Below, piece by piece: positions 44,820 to 55,399 of a stretch of DNA of 64,000 nt. This DNA comes from Hepsetus odoe (lineage: Eukaryota; Chordata; Actinopteri; Characiformes; Hepsetidae): NCBI GenBank assembly GCA_017165825.1, contig CM029387.1, positions 12,984,798 through 13,048,797 of the forward strand, given 5' to 3'. The notes below the pieces were generated by a model, which saw only the letters and a program-made list of their open reading frames with translations, was not told the DNA's origin and did not search any database. Numbering within the stretch: the stretch's first letter is position 1; the number at the start of each line of letters is the position of its first letter. Position numbers and translations under genes: made by a program.

Positions 44820-45912
44820 ACTGAGTTAGGTTAAGAAAAGAGGTGAGGCTTAGTGAACAGCAGTGTGGTTTTATGCTGAGAAATAGCACCACAGATGCAA
44901 TGTTTGCTCTGAGGGTGTTGATGGAGAAGTACAGAGAAGGTCAGAAGGAGCTGCATTGTGCCTTTGTAGACTTGGAGAAAGCATATGACAGGGTGCCTAG
45001 AGAGGAGTTGTGGTTTTGTATGAGGAAGTCTGGTGTTACAGAGAAGTATGTGAGAGTAGTTCAGGATATGTATGATCGTAGTGTAACAGTGGTGAGATCT
45101 GCAGTGGGTGTGATGGATGCATTTAAGGTTCCAAATTCTTGTTTGCAATAGTAATGGACAGGTTGACGGACGAGGTTAGACAAGAGTCTCTGTGGATGAT
45201 GATTTTTGCTGATGATATTGTGATCTGTAGTGAGAGTAGGGAGCAGCTTGAGGAGAACCTGGATAGATGGAGATATGCTCTGGAGAGGAGAGGAATGAAA
45301 GTGAGTAGGGCAAAGACAGAATACATGAGTGTGAATGAAAAGGAGGAAAGTGGAGTGGTTAGGATGCAGGGAGTGGAGGTAACAACGGTGGAGGAGTTTA
45401 AATACTTGTGATCAACAGTTCAGTGTAACAGCAAGTGTGGAAGAGAGGTGAAGAAGAGAGTGCAGGCAGGTTGGAATGGGTGGAGAAGAGTGGCTGGAGT
45501 GATTTGTGACAGACGGGTACCAGCTAGAGTAAAAGGGAAGGTTTACAGGACAGTAGTGAGACCAGCTATGTTGTATGAGTTGTAGATGGTGGCACTGATG
45601 AAAAAGCTGGAGGCGGAGCTGGAGGTGACAGAGTTAAAGATGCTGAGATTTTCGTTGGGTGTTACGAGGATGGACAGAATTAGAAATTAGTATATAGTTT
45701 GGACATGTGCAGAGGAGAGATGAGGATTATATTGGAAGGAGGGTGCTGAAGATGGAGCTGCCAGGAAAGAGGAGAAGAGAAAGACCAAAGAGGAGGTTTA
45801 TGGATGTGGATATGGATTATGATTTGAAGCAGGAAGACATGAAGAAATGGAGACAGTTGATCCGCTGTGGTGACCCCTAAACGGAAGCAGCCGAAAGAAA
45901 AAGAAGAAGAAG
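44820..45912 (+). mobile_element. 5'-truncated RTE-type LINE in the satellite
   Basis: It is flanked by ACTGTTCA at 44812-44819 and 45913-45920, an 8-bp target duplication. It starts inside the RT and ends with CCGCTGTGGTGACCCC and a GAAGAAGAAGAAGA tail, the usual 3' end of this LINE in fish. Confidence 0.85.
44843..45411 (+). pseudogene. RTE-type reverse transcriptase fragment
   Basis: It has SEQQCGFMLRNSTTDAMFAL, FVDLEKAYDRVPREELW (first Asp), a break at 45149, then FADDIVICSESREQ (catalytic box) and TVEEFKYL, ending in a stop at 45409. The conserved QGSALSPFLF-type block between the two pieces is deleted. Later C-terminal text continues in broken form to 45880. Confidence 0.85.
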
Positions 45913-47074
45913 ACTGTTCAGTCTGCAATTGCATTTCTAGAACGTGTTCATCATTATAAACACTAAATAAAACATGATTTTTCAACATTCTCTTTCTATG
46001 CCATAAACTGTCTGATTGGAGCCAGAATGCTACAAAAAACTGTTTCCAGTGCTTGCAGTACGCACAGAGGCTTATAAACCAAGTACACGTTTTTCAATTG
46101 TTTTCATGTTCTGATGCTCCCAACATGATAACCTGTGAAAGTGAGTCTACAATTGCATTTCCAGTACATGTTCATCATTATAAACACTTAATTAAGCATG
46201 ATTTTTTACATTCTCTTTCTATGTCATTAACTTGCTGGTTGGAGCCAGTATGCAACAAAAGAGCCTTTCCTGCACTTGGAGTACGCACAGAGGCTTTCAA
46301 ACCAAGTATACATGTTTTTCAATTGTTTTCATGTTCTGATGCTCCCGACGCGATAACCTGTGAAACTGAGTCTGCAATTGCATTTCTAGAATGTGTTCAT
46401 CATTATAAACATCAAACATAACATTCTCTTTCTATGTCATTAACTTGCTGCTTGTAGCCAGTATGCTACAAAAAATCGTTTCCAGCGTTTGTAGTATGCA
46501 CAGAGGTTTTTAAACCAAGTATACATATTTTTCAGTTGTTTTCATTTTCTGGTGCTCCCGACATTTTAACCTTTTAATCTGAGTCTGCAATTGCATTTCT
46601 AGAACGTGTTCATCATTGTAAACACTGTATAAAGCATGATTTTTCAACATTCTCTTTCTATGTCATTAATTTGCTGCTTAGAGGCAATGTGCCATAATAA
46701 AGCGTTTCCAGCGCTTGGAGTACGCAAAGAGGCTTATAAACCAAGTATACTGGTTTTTTATTTGGTTTTATTTTTTGGTGCAACTCAGCCACTAGGGATG
46801 CACAAGGCAGTGTATTTCTTCGTGCCGGTCCCAAGCCCGGGTAAATGGGGAGGGTTACGCCAGAAAGGGCATCCAGTGTAAAACGTTGCCAAACCAATTT
46901 GCGGACAACGAAGCAGACTCAGATCGGTCAAGGCCCGGGTTAACAATGACCGCCACCAGTGCTGTTAGCCTACAGGGTGCTGGTGGAAACTCGGCTACTG
47001 TTAGCCAGAGGAAAAGAAAAAGAGGAGGTCCTGAGGTCCCTGTCCTGAGGGAGGAGGAGAGTAAGAAAAGGAGG

Positions 47075-47998
47075 AGAGTGGAAGTGAGGGTAGGGACTTT
47101 GAATGTTGGCAGCATGACTGGTAAAGGTAGAGAATTAGCTGATATGATGGAGAGAAGGAAGGTTGACATTTTGTGTGTGCAAGAGACTAGTAAGGCCAGG
47201 TGTATTGGAGGAGGGTTTAAATTGTTTTACCATGGTGTGGATAGAAGAAGGAATGGGGTAGGTGTTATCCTGAAGGAAGAGTTGTATGTGGAGAGTGTTT
47301 TGGAGGTGAAGAGGGTGTCAGGGAGGGTGATGAGTTTGAAGCTGGAAGTTGGTGTGATAATGAATGTTGTTTATTCCCCACAAGTTGGTTGTAGAAGGAA
47401 GAGAAGAGAAAGAAGAATTCTGGACTGAGTTAGATGAAGTGAAAGACCCAGGGGAGAGAGTGGTGACTGGTGCAGATTTTAATGGTCATGTTGGTCATGT
47501 TGGTGAAGGGAATGCAGATGATGAGGAGGTGATGGGTAGATATGGTGTCACGGAGAGAGGAATGCTGAAGGTCAGATGGTTGTAGATTTTGCCAAAAGGA
47601 TGTAAATGGCTGTGGTTAACACTTATTTTTAGAAGAGGGAGGAGCACAGGGCGATGTATAAGAGTGGAGGAAGATGCTCACAGGTGGATTATATCCTTTG
47701 CAGGAGTGTCAGTCTGAAGGAGATTGGAGACTGCAAAGTAGTGACAGGGGAGAGTGTAGCTAAATGGCATAGGATGACCTTGGAGGTCAAGAAGAGGAGG
47801 AAAGTGAGGTCAGAGTCGAGGATCAAGTGGTGGATGCTGAAGAAGGATGACTGCAAGGTGGAATTCGGGCAGAAGTTAACACGGGCACTGGGAGGTGTTG
47901 AAGAGCTACCGGATTGCTGGGAAACTGCTGCAGAAGTAATAAGGCAGACAGCTAGAAATGTACTTGGTGTGACATCTGGAAGGAAGAAGGAGGATTAG
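47075..47998 (+). pseudogene. RTE-type LINE endonuclease
   Basis: Blocks in order are VRVGTLNVGSMTGKG, DILCVQETSKAR (catalytic Glu), RNGVGVIL, then after a phase change VVTGADFNGHVG, and SQVDYILCR with the next linker. The three frames (to 47428, 47364-47585, 47654-47998) show at least two phase breaks. Confidence 0.85.
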
Positions 47999-48240
47999 GA
48001 AACTTGGTGGTGGAACCGAGAAGTACAGGAGTGCATACAGAAGAAGAGGGAGGCAAAGAAGAAGTGGGGCAGTCAGAGAGAGGAAGAAAGTAGACAGGTG
48101 TACAAGGAGATGAACACCACAGGGTGAAGAAAGCAGTGGCGAAGGCCAAAGATAAGGTGCTTGGTGAATTGTATGAGAGACAGTAAAGGGACCGATTGGC
48201 AAAACAGAGAGACAGAGCTGGGAAAGAAGTGAAAAAGTGA

Positions 48241-48461
48241 CAACCCTTGTCATTGCAAGGTCACAGCACAGCACACAGTGAACCTGTAACCCATGCAAAC
48301 ACTGTGCAGCCGTGGGCAGCTATTGAAAGCGCCCAGGGAACAGTGATGGGGATGGTACCTTGCTCAAGGGTACCACAGGGCAACCTAGTGGTGGGGAATC
48401 GAACCCACAATCTTCCGATGCGAGGGCAACTCCCTAACCACTAGGCCACCACTGCCCTGGT
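48241..48461 (-). repeat. tRNA-derived SINE
   Basis: On the minus strand the head reads GGCAGTGGTGGCCTAGTGG and a B box GGTTCGATTCCC. The body has CCTGTGGTACCCTTGAGCAAGG and the 3' part CAATGACAAGGGTTGTCA. It is inserted in the RTE-type LINE of the right arm only. Confidence 0.87.
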
Positions 48462-48529
48462 AAGTGCAGTAGGTGAAAAGCGTGTTTTGAGCAGATTTTG
48501 AGCTGACAGCGCTAATGCTAACAGCGCGC

Positions 48530-49387
48530 TGGCTGAACTTTATGGAGCAATCAGCGAGCTCCAAAACTCCCATCCGGACAGACTGTTAATCATCGCCGGA
48601 GATTTCAACCATGCAAATCTCAAATCAGTTCTCCCTAAATTTCACCAACATGTGGACTTTGCAACGAGGGGGGAAAACACGCTGGACTGTGTTTACACAA
48701 ACATGGCTGGAGCGTACAGGGCGGAGCCCCGCCCCCACCTCGGACACTCAGACCACATCTCTGTTCTGCTGATCCCAGCGTCAGGCATGTGAAGCCCACC
48801 CACAGGTAAAGACCTGGCCCACAGGAGCCATCTCTGCTCTTCAGGACTGCTTCGAATGCACCAACTGGGACATGTTTAGGGAGGCTGCAACATACGGTGA
48901 CTCCATCAACATGGAGGAGTACAAGGCTTCAGTGACTGGCTACATCAGCAAGTACATTGAGGATGTTACTGTCTCCAAGTCCATCATCACATGACCAAAC
49001 CAGAAGCCATGGATGACTGTGAAGGTGTGCAGACTCCTGAGGACCCGGGACAAGTCAGGGGACGAGGCCGCCCTAAGAACAGCAAGGGTGAACCTGTCTC
49101 GGGCCATCAGAGCAGCCAAGCGAGCTCACACACAGAGAATCCATGGCCACTTCAAGAACACTAGTGACATGTGGCAGGGCATTCAGGCCCTCACTAACTA
49201 CAGGACATCTCCACCAAGGTGCTTCAAGACCACCAGCATCATCCCAGTGCCAAAGAAATCATCTGTCTCCTGCCTCAACGACTATCGTCCCGTCGCACTC
49301 ACACCTATCATCATGAAGTGCTTCGAGAGGCTGGTCATGAGGCACACCAAGACTCAAATCGTGCAACTACAACCGAGCATGGGTTGA
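48530..49387 (+). pseudogene. Rex1-like endonuclease and RT start
   Basis: Endonuclease text LLIIAGDFNHANLKSVL and TLDCVYTNMAGAY lies at 48580-48715. It is followed by the linker with KPWMTVKVCRLLRTRD. Then comes KKSSVSCLNDYRPVALTPII at 49250-49310, the same RT entry block as in the left-arm copy. The linker is shorter than in that copy, so an internal deletion is likely. Confidence 0.8.
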
Positions 49388-49404
49388 TTCGCACACAGAA
49401 AACA

Positions 49405-50316
49405 CACAACCTCTGAACAATCTGCTAAAAGGACGGAAGAATTCAACAGATCCAATCGAGTTGAACCAAGAACAAATCCAAGCTTTCCAGAATTTGAAAA
49501 AAGGCGCTCTGTCAAGCACCTGCTCTGGGAATTCCAGACACAGGACAACCTTTCACACTGAATGTCCATGAAAGAGATGGATACATGACGGCAGTGCTTT
49601 CACAAGATCATGGTGGTTTGCAGAGACCGATTGGATACTACTCAGCAAAACTGCATAATGTGGCCCTTGGATGGGGTCCGTGTCTTCGAGCAGTTAAAGG
49701 AACATATTTGGCCGTTAACACAGTTTCCAGCCTGGTGTTAGATCAAACACTGGTGGTCAAATGTCCACATGCTGTCCATACTCTGTTGACCTTGAGTCAA
49801 GCATCACAAGTCATAGCCGCTCAATGGGCAAAATGGTCCACCGTTCTGGAATCATCCAACCTTGTCATTGAAAAAGCAAGCCTGTCCAACTCTGCAACCC
49901 TACTCCCAACAGACACAGAAATTGATGACCATGATTGTGTTGAAATAATCACTACAATGGAGGAAGTGTCGAGCACTCAAGAAGTGCCTTTGCAGAATCC
50001 CGATCTGATGCTGTACACCGACGGTTCCTCAATGGTCAAAAATGGATTGAGAAGTGCGGGATGGGCAGTAACAACAGAAACTGACAAATTTGAGAAACTG
50101 ACAATGTGGGGAAAGAAAAAATCAACAAATACTGAGGATAAAGGTATGGTGGTGCTGGACGTTGATGAGGATCACATGATCAGTAGTCTCAACGTGTATA
50201 TAAAAAGCTTGTTGCACCTAAATGAGGTTGAACAGAAAATTGTGGAAAAGTATGCGGTTAATGCTGATGTCAGAAGTATCTGGTCTTTGGATGTGATTCG
50301 GAAAGGCTTGGGGTAA
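49405..50316 (+). pseudogene. pol: Retroviral RT connection and RNase H fragment
   Basis: Text before 49585 (phases 49405-49584) has the connection-domain block QAFQNLKKALCQAPAL. The frame from 49585 continues with GGLQRPIGYYSAKL, a connection helix region and LMLYTDGSSMVKNGLRSAG, the start of RNase H with its first Asp. After about residue 178 the text changes to unrelated charged sequence (EDKGMVVLDVDEDH) that may be gag-derived, so RNase H is truncated. It is on the strand opposite to the env next to it. Confidence 0.75.
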
Positions 50317-50470
50317 AACTCAGCTTGTAAAGAAGAGTGAGAAAAAGTATAAATGGACACTTGTTGTGCTGGGTCAGCTCAGACACAGGAGTGAGATGAT
50401 GCAAAAAACTGAAGCTGATAGAGAGTCAAAGGCCACTCAGTCCAGATTAACTGCATGGTTGAAGAGATTC

Positions 50471-50546
50471 GGAGAAAGAAGGACAGAGGAATATATATGA
50501 ATAAAATAACAGAAATAAATGAGTAAAATCAAGCTACAATCCGTCA
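50471..50546 (-). repeat. Short piece of the ERV 3' LTR
   Basis: About 76 bases match 52935-53013 (AGAAAGAAGGACAGAGGAAT through CAAGCTACAAT). Only the first bases of the LTR are left. The rest is replaced by the plus-strand pol fragment. Confidence 0.8.
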
Positions 50547-50692
50547 CTCCCCCCTGTGATTCTACGTAAACCCATTGAATCAACATTAAATCAATTTGAA
50601 TCAAAACAAAAAACCCCTGATCATGCTAAGTATTCAAAATCAAACTGTGATTAAAGATTGAACTGTAATCATACCATCATCATCATGTATCA

Positions 50693-51835
50693 TTACAGGT
50701 AATGATTAAATATTTCTAAATCTGGAGACAGAGAGATTACATTGACATGTACAGTATTATATGCCCTGGAAACTAAACATAAAACAGTCTTGATTATCAG
50801 GAGAATCAGAGTAATCGAACATACGAGTACAACAAAGCCTTGAAGAATATGAGTGGCCAGAACCCCAAATGTGCTGGTGAACCATCTGAAGAGGTCCATT
50901 GAAGATGTAGAGGCGGTGTGCATAACCTTGACCTGTTTTCTAATCTCTGAAATTAGAGTCGAGTAATTATGGGATACGTCTGGAATGAATGAGCAACACT
51001 CATCCCCAATGACAGCACAAGTTCCACCTTTTTCAGCAAGCATGTTGATTAGTTCATGAGTCCATTACTCTCACTACTTCTCTAATTTCATCTAAAGCTA
51101 CTGTCATTCCATTATTAGGAAAAATAGCTGAAAAGAATCTTTTAGCAGGTTGTGCTACAAGCTCATGAGAACGAAATAAATCCCGTTTGTGTAAATGATT
51201 AAGTCTAGGATCAGTAGTGTGTCTCAAAGCTGGTATGACGTAAGCTGCATAACATGTACCTGACCGTTCAGGCAGATAACTGTAAGCTGTGTTACCACGA
51301 ACGTACACGGTCCCGTTCACAGAGGGAGCGTCATCTGAAAAATATGCAGTTTTGAAAATCAAGGTAAACTGTACAGACTGATCATTCAAACGTATTATGA
51401 TAGACGGTACATCAGGTGTGATGGTCAAGTGACATACACTAGTACCTAAATAAGGCCCAGAACCATTATTACACCAACATAGATTCCCTTTGGGTGTGTG
51501 TGCTAACTTTATGGGTGTATCTGGTTTAGCTATTGGTCTTATGTGGTGAGTAGCAGTAATGACTGTCTCATTAGCCAAATCCTTATGTTTCAGAAAGGGC
51601 CAGTGCAGTCGTGATCAGTGATGGTGAGGGGAACTGCAATTTGTGGGAATATTTCTGCACCATGTTGAATTAGGCCACAAATCCAACAATCGGACTTGTT
51701 AAACACTTTTGCAAACGCATGCGCTGCAGCTATAAAGGTGTTTCCCCTTAAACCGTCATTGTGACTGACCACTAGGGCAACCGGTAAATACAAACACAAG
51801 AGAAGGTTAAACATCATGGTTTTCTTCATACACAT
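50693..51835 (-). pseudogene. env: Retroviral envelope, broken into three frames
   Basis: The 51590-51835 frame starts with a signal peptide (LLLCLYLPVALVV) and has a CWIC motif of the surface subunit. The 51054-51578 frame covers the rest of the surface subunit and the start of the transmembrane subunit, with a basic LHKRD near the expected cleavage site. The 50693-51043 frame has the CX6CC motif (CAVIGDECC) and a long membrane span (FVVLVCSITLILLIIKTVL). CWIC plus CX6CC is typical of gamma-type envelopes. Phase changes near 51584 and 51048 disable it. Confidence 0.83.
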
Positions 51836-52029
51836 ACAGAGCTATGTATTTATGTGTTTTTACTCCTTTTTTTTTCATCAAGTAAGCGTGTGTGTGAATG
51901 AGTTCACTGTCTTCTGGCTGGTTGAAGTCTATCCACTTCGTTGCCCAGCAGCGGAGGCTACTAAGGGAGAGGTTACTAGCACTTCAACTTAGAGCTTTCC
52001 TCTTTGTCTGGAACAGAGTCTTCAGTCCT

Positions 52030-52215
52030 AAAGACTGAGGATGATGAGGGCAATGGCATATCCGATGCCCATCAGTTGACTGATTTCTTGGCAAACCGCA
52101 CCCGTGAAGTGTGCTCCTTGATCCGAGTCAATGTGGCAGGGTAGGCCCCAACTTGGTATGAAATCCCTCATCAAGGTTTTTGCGCAATTTTATGTTACTG
52201 GAAATTTCCCATTAC
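52030..52215 (-). pseudogene. Gag start fused to an integrase scrap
   Basis: An ATGGGAAATTTC start (MGNF, a myristoylation-type Gag N-terminus) near 52227-52210 is followed almost at once by RDFIPSWGLPCHIDSDQGAHF. That is the integrase core around its second catalytic Asp. Nearly all of gag and pol is therefore deleted between them. Confidence 0.65.
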
Positions 52216-52433
52216 TTGTTACAAGATTGCTTAAATCTTCACCACAGACTCCTTTCTAGATTGATCTTGAAGCGGAGGGAATTTACTTCTTACACACAGC
52301 AGTCCTAAACTCAGCCGCAGATTAAGACAGTAGGAGGCCTTACCTCTGTCAAAGTGTCAGCACTTCTGTTCCTGACTTTTGGTCAACCGTGTTGTCTTCC
52401 AATTGCTTTTCCAGTCCATTCCTCAAGTCACTC

Positions 52434-52451
52434 CTGTCCGTTGTGACGCCA
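52434..52451 (-). promoter_or_regulatory. Primer binding site of the rearranged ERV
   Basis: The minus strand reads TGGCGTCACAACGGACAG two bases after the LTR end. The TGG start is canonical. The first nine bases fit a tRNA-Ser acceptor end with GTGACG plus CCA, but the rest departs from it, so the tRNA is uncertain. Confidence 0.6.
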
Positions 52452-52453
52452 AC

Positions 52454-53013
52454 TGTTGGATTCTCAGATTGAGAACCGAGGTTCCAGGAGTCAGTGATGA
52501 GGCGAAGAGGTTTTTAAGATATAGCGAAGTTTATTAACAGAAAAGTAATGAAGTTCTTACAAGATGTTCAAAAGACCGGTCAGTGTTCCTCTCTGTGTGG
52601 AATCCTTTTTCTCTCTTGCACAGTTCAGCGTGTGCCTTTTTATCTGTCCCCCGCGAGCTCCAAGGCCTTCACGTGAAGACACCTGATCTAAGACTATGAC
52701 CTTGTTTGGGTGTTTTTGACATGCAAAGAAAGCGTTACTCAGAAGAGAACATAGAAAAATAGAGACGCAGTTAATAATATATAGGTTAAAGGTGACAGGG
52801 ACGTGAATACTACCTAGGGAAAGGATTTAGGGTAACGGGGGTGAAAGGGCATTGGGCTGGTAGAGGAGTTTAGGGATGGAAGGACATAGGAATGGTCGAA
52901 CTACAGGAATAGGGCCATGGAGGAATTATTGTGGGGAGAAGAAAGAAGGACAGAGGAATATGTATGAATAAAATAACAGAAATAAATGAGTAAAATCAAG
53001 CTACAATTCGTCA
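52454..53013 (-). repeat. 5' LTR of the rearranged ERV
   Basis: On the minus strand it runs from TGACGAATTGTAGC to GAGAATCCAACA, about 560 bases with TG...CA ends. The middle holds a GGACAGATAAAAAGGCACAC TATA-like box and AATAAACTTCGC as poly-A signal. Confidence 0.8.
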
Positions 53014-53312
53014 CTTAGTACTGGCATTTATTTTTGTACTCCACACTTTAACCAAAACGCTGCTGCTCCATCATATTGCCAGTTACATGGGCTGCTTTGT
53101 TCTGCATCATGGCAAGAACAAAGCAACGTCAGATGAATGCACTACATGTTCTGTCTGCTGTTGTTGCACTGTCTGTTTGTCTTATGTCGCATCTCATGTC
53201 GTGTCTTATGTGTGGCACCAGGGTCCTGGAGGAAGGTTATTTCGTTTTGCTATGTACTGTGTATATGGTTGAAATGACAATAAAATCCTACTTGACTTGG
53301 CTACTTGACTTG

Positions 53313-53520
53313 ACTCTGAGGGGCTCATGAATGAAGAAAATGAGAGAGAGAGAGAAGATTGGATGATGTGAGGATAGTGAACCAGGAAGTACAGCAAATA
53401 AGCAAGATGGAGGTAAGGGCTGCAATGAAGAGGATGAAGAATGGATAGGCTGTTGGACCAGATGACATTCCGGTGGCAGCATGGAGATGTTTAGGGGAGT
53501 TGGGAGTTGTGTTTCTTACC
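53313..53520 (+). pseudogene. RTE-type LINE RT fragment, right arm
   Basis: It continues the LINE cut at 48505: GAGGGGCTCATGAATGAAGA, then text equivalent to the KMKNGKAVGPDDIPV block of the left arm, here with a stop (GATAGG replaces the AAAGG codons). It pairs with 30200-30398. Confidence 0.75.
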
Positions 53521-53927
53521 AGATTGTTTTCTATTTATCATAATCATTCTTTTTTCTTTCTTTCTAGAAAATGCTGCTAGAATGCAACCACTCTCCATAG
53601 TAAAGTCTGTTTTGGAGGGAGATGTCACTGTGTAGCTTGGGTTAATAACCTCCAGTGGTACCGTGAGTATCCTGGATCTACACCACCTACACACTCACTG
53701 TCAAGTAATGTGTCTGTCCCTGCTCTTCATCTGAAAGGCTGACAAACAAATTGGGCGTGAGGATCTGAACACTGGTACATCAGATGTTTTATCAACTACT
53801 CTGTTTTTTCTTTCTAAGCATGTTGTTGTTCACTTACTAAGTTACTATACACTGTACAAAAAGTGACTCTTACAAAGCAATACGATTGTCAGGAGGGGGA
53901 GCTGTTTGTCTTGTTTTATTTACATAG
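53521..53927. other. Arm sequence flanking copy B, no gene seen
   Basis: It is the inverted counterpart of 29789-30215. No domain was found. Confidence 0.65.
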
Positions 53928-54219
53928 TGTAACGGTGGCGGGGTGCGGGAAGGACATCAGTGCCAGGAGTCAGGAACATAACTTTATTCTTCATATAACC
54001 CAAACAAGACACAAGGAACTGCAATCGTGACTAAAACAAGTTACTAAAACCACCATTAACTGTAGGCTTCACCTACTGAATGAACCGCACTCTGTTCTGA
54101 CTCATCTGGGCTTAAATTGCCAGCCCCAATGAAGCACACCTGTGCCTTCATGAGCTCAGGTGTGCGCAGTCAGAACAGAGCACCGTCTACCGTGCCCAAA
54201 CCGAACCTCACCCGTGACA
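53928..54219 (-). repeat. 3' LTR of copy B
   Basis: On the minus strand it begins TGTCACGGGTGAGG and ends CCGCCACCGTTACA. The TATA-like box reads GGCAATTTAAGCCC. A purine tract (GCTTTTTGGGGTGGGGTTC) abuts it at 54220-54238. Confidence 0.88.
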
Positions 54220-54594
54220 GAACCCCACCCCAAAAAGCCAACTCCCGGAGTGCCAAAACATAGCCTCGCTGAGCCTCTGGGGGAAGGCCAAAGAAAAACC
54301 CTCCAAGACACATAAACAGCCCCCTTATGGGGCACAAACAAAACTAACTTTAAACAAAAGGGGCCCCTGATCAGGGCTGCTGGCGGGGGTGAGAGGTATC
54401 CCAAAGTCTCAGTCCATTCCAGGGTCCCCGGATCATAGGATCCGTCTTTCTCGCTTTGCACGGAATCCTGAACGACAGTGTTTACATGACTTGGATATTT
54501 CCAGTTTATCCATGACTTGACAGATCCATCCATAATGTGACTCTCGACACTCTGCCTACTTACTGGGTGTTTCCAAACATCCAGATCAGATCCC

Positions 54595-55264
54595 TCACTG
54601 CGGTCTGCATGTCCATCCTGGAGCCGATTCATCAGAGCAATCCTGAACATGAGGGATTACATCACTCACCACTTTCTGGTTGATACACTTCTCACCCGGG
54701 GCACACTGACGACCTTCCTCGTTGCACGGGCTTTCACAGACCTCCCTCTGTACCCTGCTTACAGTCCTTCTCTTTATCACACATATGACTGTAAGGGATA
54801 TACGGACCTTCACTGTAAGGCTTGAGACTGACTGAACAGTTCATGGTTGAAGTTCCTTCAGCGATGTGCTCATGGTTGTCCAAACAGTTTTTGTTGTATG
54901 CAAGGCCCTTGTTGCCATCTTCACAGTGACTGCAGTTTCCTCTGTGTATCATGCATTCTCCTTCCTCAGAATGCTCCTGACCCTGAGCAGTCTCAGAAGC
55001 CCTGGTCTCCGTGACTGGTGCATAATCAAGACCATTAGCACTGCTTACCATCTCCAGGCCAAGAACCAGTAAGGCTGCCAAGGTGTGCACATAATTAAGA
55101 CCGGGGCCCCGCTCTTGGTTCCACTGAGAGAAGTTCCGCATTGACTCAGTTACCCTGTTCTGAGTCTGCTGAAGTGTGTGGGAAAACAGAAGGTAGGGTG
55201 TTTTTGGGAAGAGTTCAGCTGGTGTTCTGTTGGGCTCTGAGCACCCTACTCTGAGTCTACACAT
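54595..55264 (-). pseudogene. Secreted or membrane LDL-receptor class A protein fragment, copy B
   Basis: The frame 54734-55264 starts in linker and then reads MRNFSQWNQ and a hydrophobic leader HTLAALLVLGLEM, a plausible signal peptide. Cys-rich text GECMIHRGNCSHCEDG and a class A end MCDKEKDC follow. The frame 54595-54813 continues in another phase with RQCAPGEKCINQKVV and VQDCSDES. The class A acidic box is thus present twice, with one phase change near 54800. Identity of the source gene is unknown. Confidence 0.72.
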
Positions 55265-55399
55265 GGCTGCTTAGCCTCTGGAATCTTTACCTGCCTCTCC
55301 TTTTCCATTAGACTGTTCCTCAGCTGCCCCTCTTTGGAGCTATCCACCAGGGTCCCAGCATTTACATTTATATTTACGGCATTTAGCAGACAAGCACTG

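Larger units (their letters stand above)
34326..46784 (+). repeat. Satellite array, about 215-bp monomers, with insertions
   Basis: The phrase CTGCAATTGCATTTCTAGTATG and its variants recur with spacings of 214-215 bases (near 34634, 34848, 35063, 35278, 35493). Each unit also has AACAACAAATAAAGCTTG, TTTCCAGCGCTTAGAGCTCG and TTTTCACTTTCTGG. The array is interrupted by LINE pieces at 35655-35886, 39681-43060 and 44820-45912 and by an N gap. No open frame runs through the monomers. Confidence 0.92.
46785..48505 (+). mobile_element. RTE-type LINE, 5' half, with SINE insertion
   Basis: It starts with the same CAGCCACTAGGGATGCACAA phrase as 35655. The order is leader, endonuclease, then linker. 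It is interrupted by the SINE at 48241-48461, resumes for about 45 bases (GTGCAGTAGGT to TTTTGAGCAGAT), is cut by the Rex1-like LINE, and continues at 53313. Confidence 0.83.
49395..53013. mobile_element. Rearranged endogenous retrovirus
   Basis: The minus strand carries a 5' LTR (52454-53013), primer site, leader with a splice-donor-like GAGGTAAGG, a gag start, an integrase scrap, env, a purine tract (CACAGGGGGGAG just above 50546) and a short 3' LTR piece. The segment 49405-50316 is an RNase H region on the opposite strand. The element has therefore lost most of gag-pol and contains an inverted or foreign pol piece at its 3' side. Confidence 0.75.
48506..53312 (+). mobile_element. Rex1-like LINE interrupted by an ERV
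   Basis: The 5' piece is 48506-49360 (endonuclease and start of RT). The 3' piece is about 53030-53312, ending GAAATGACAATAAAATCCTACTTGACTTGG plus TGACT units, as in the left-arm copy at 9396-9600. It sits in the RTE-type LINE, whose text resumes at 53313. The RT body is missing, either deleted or replaced when the ERV arrived. Confidence 0.75.
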
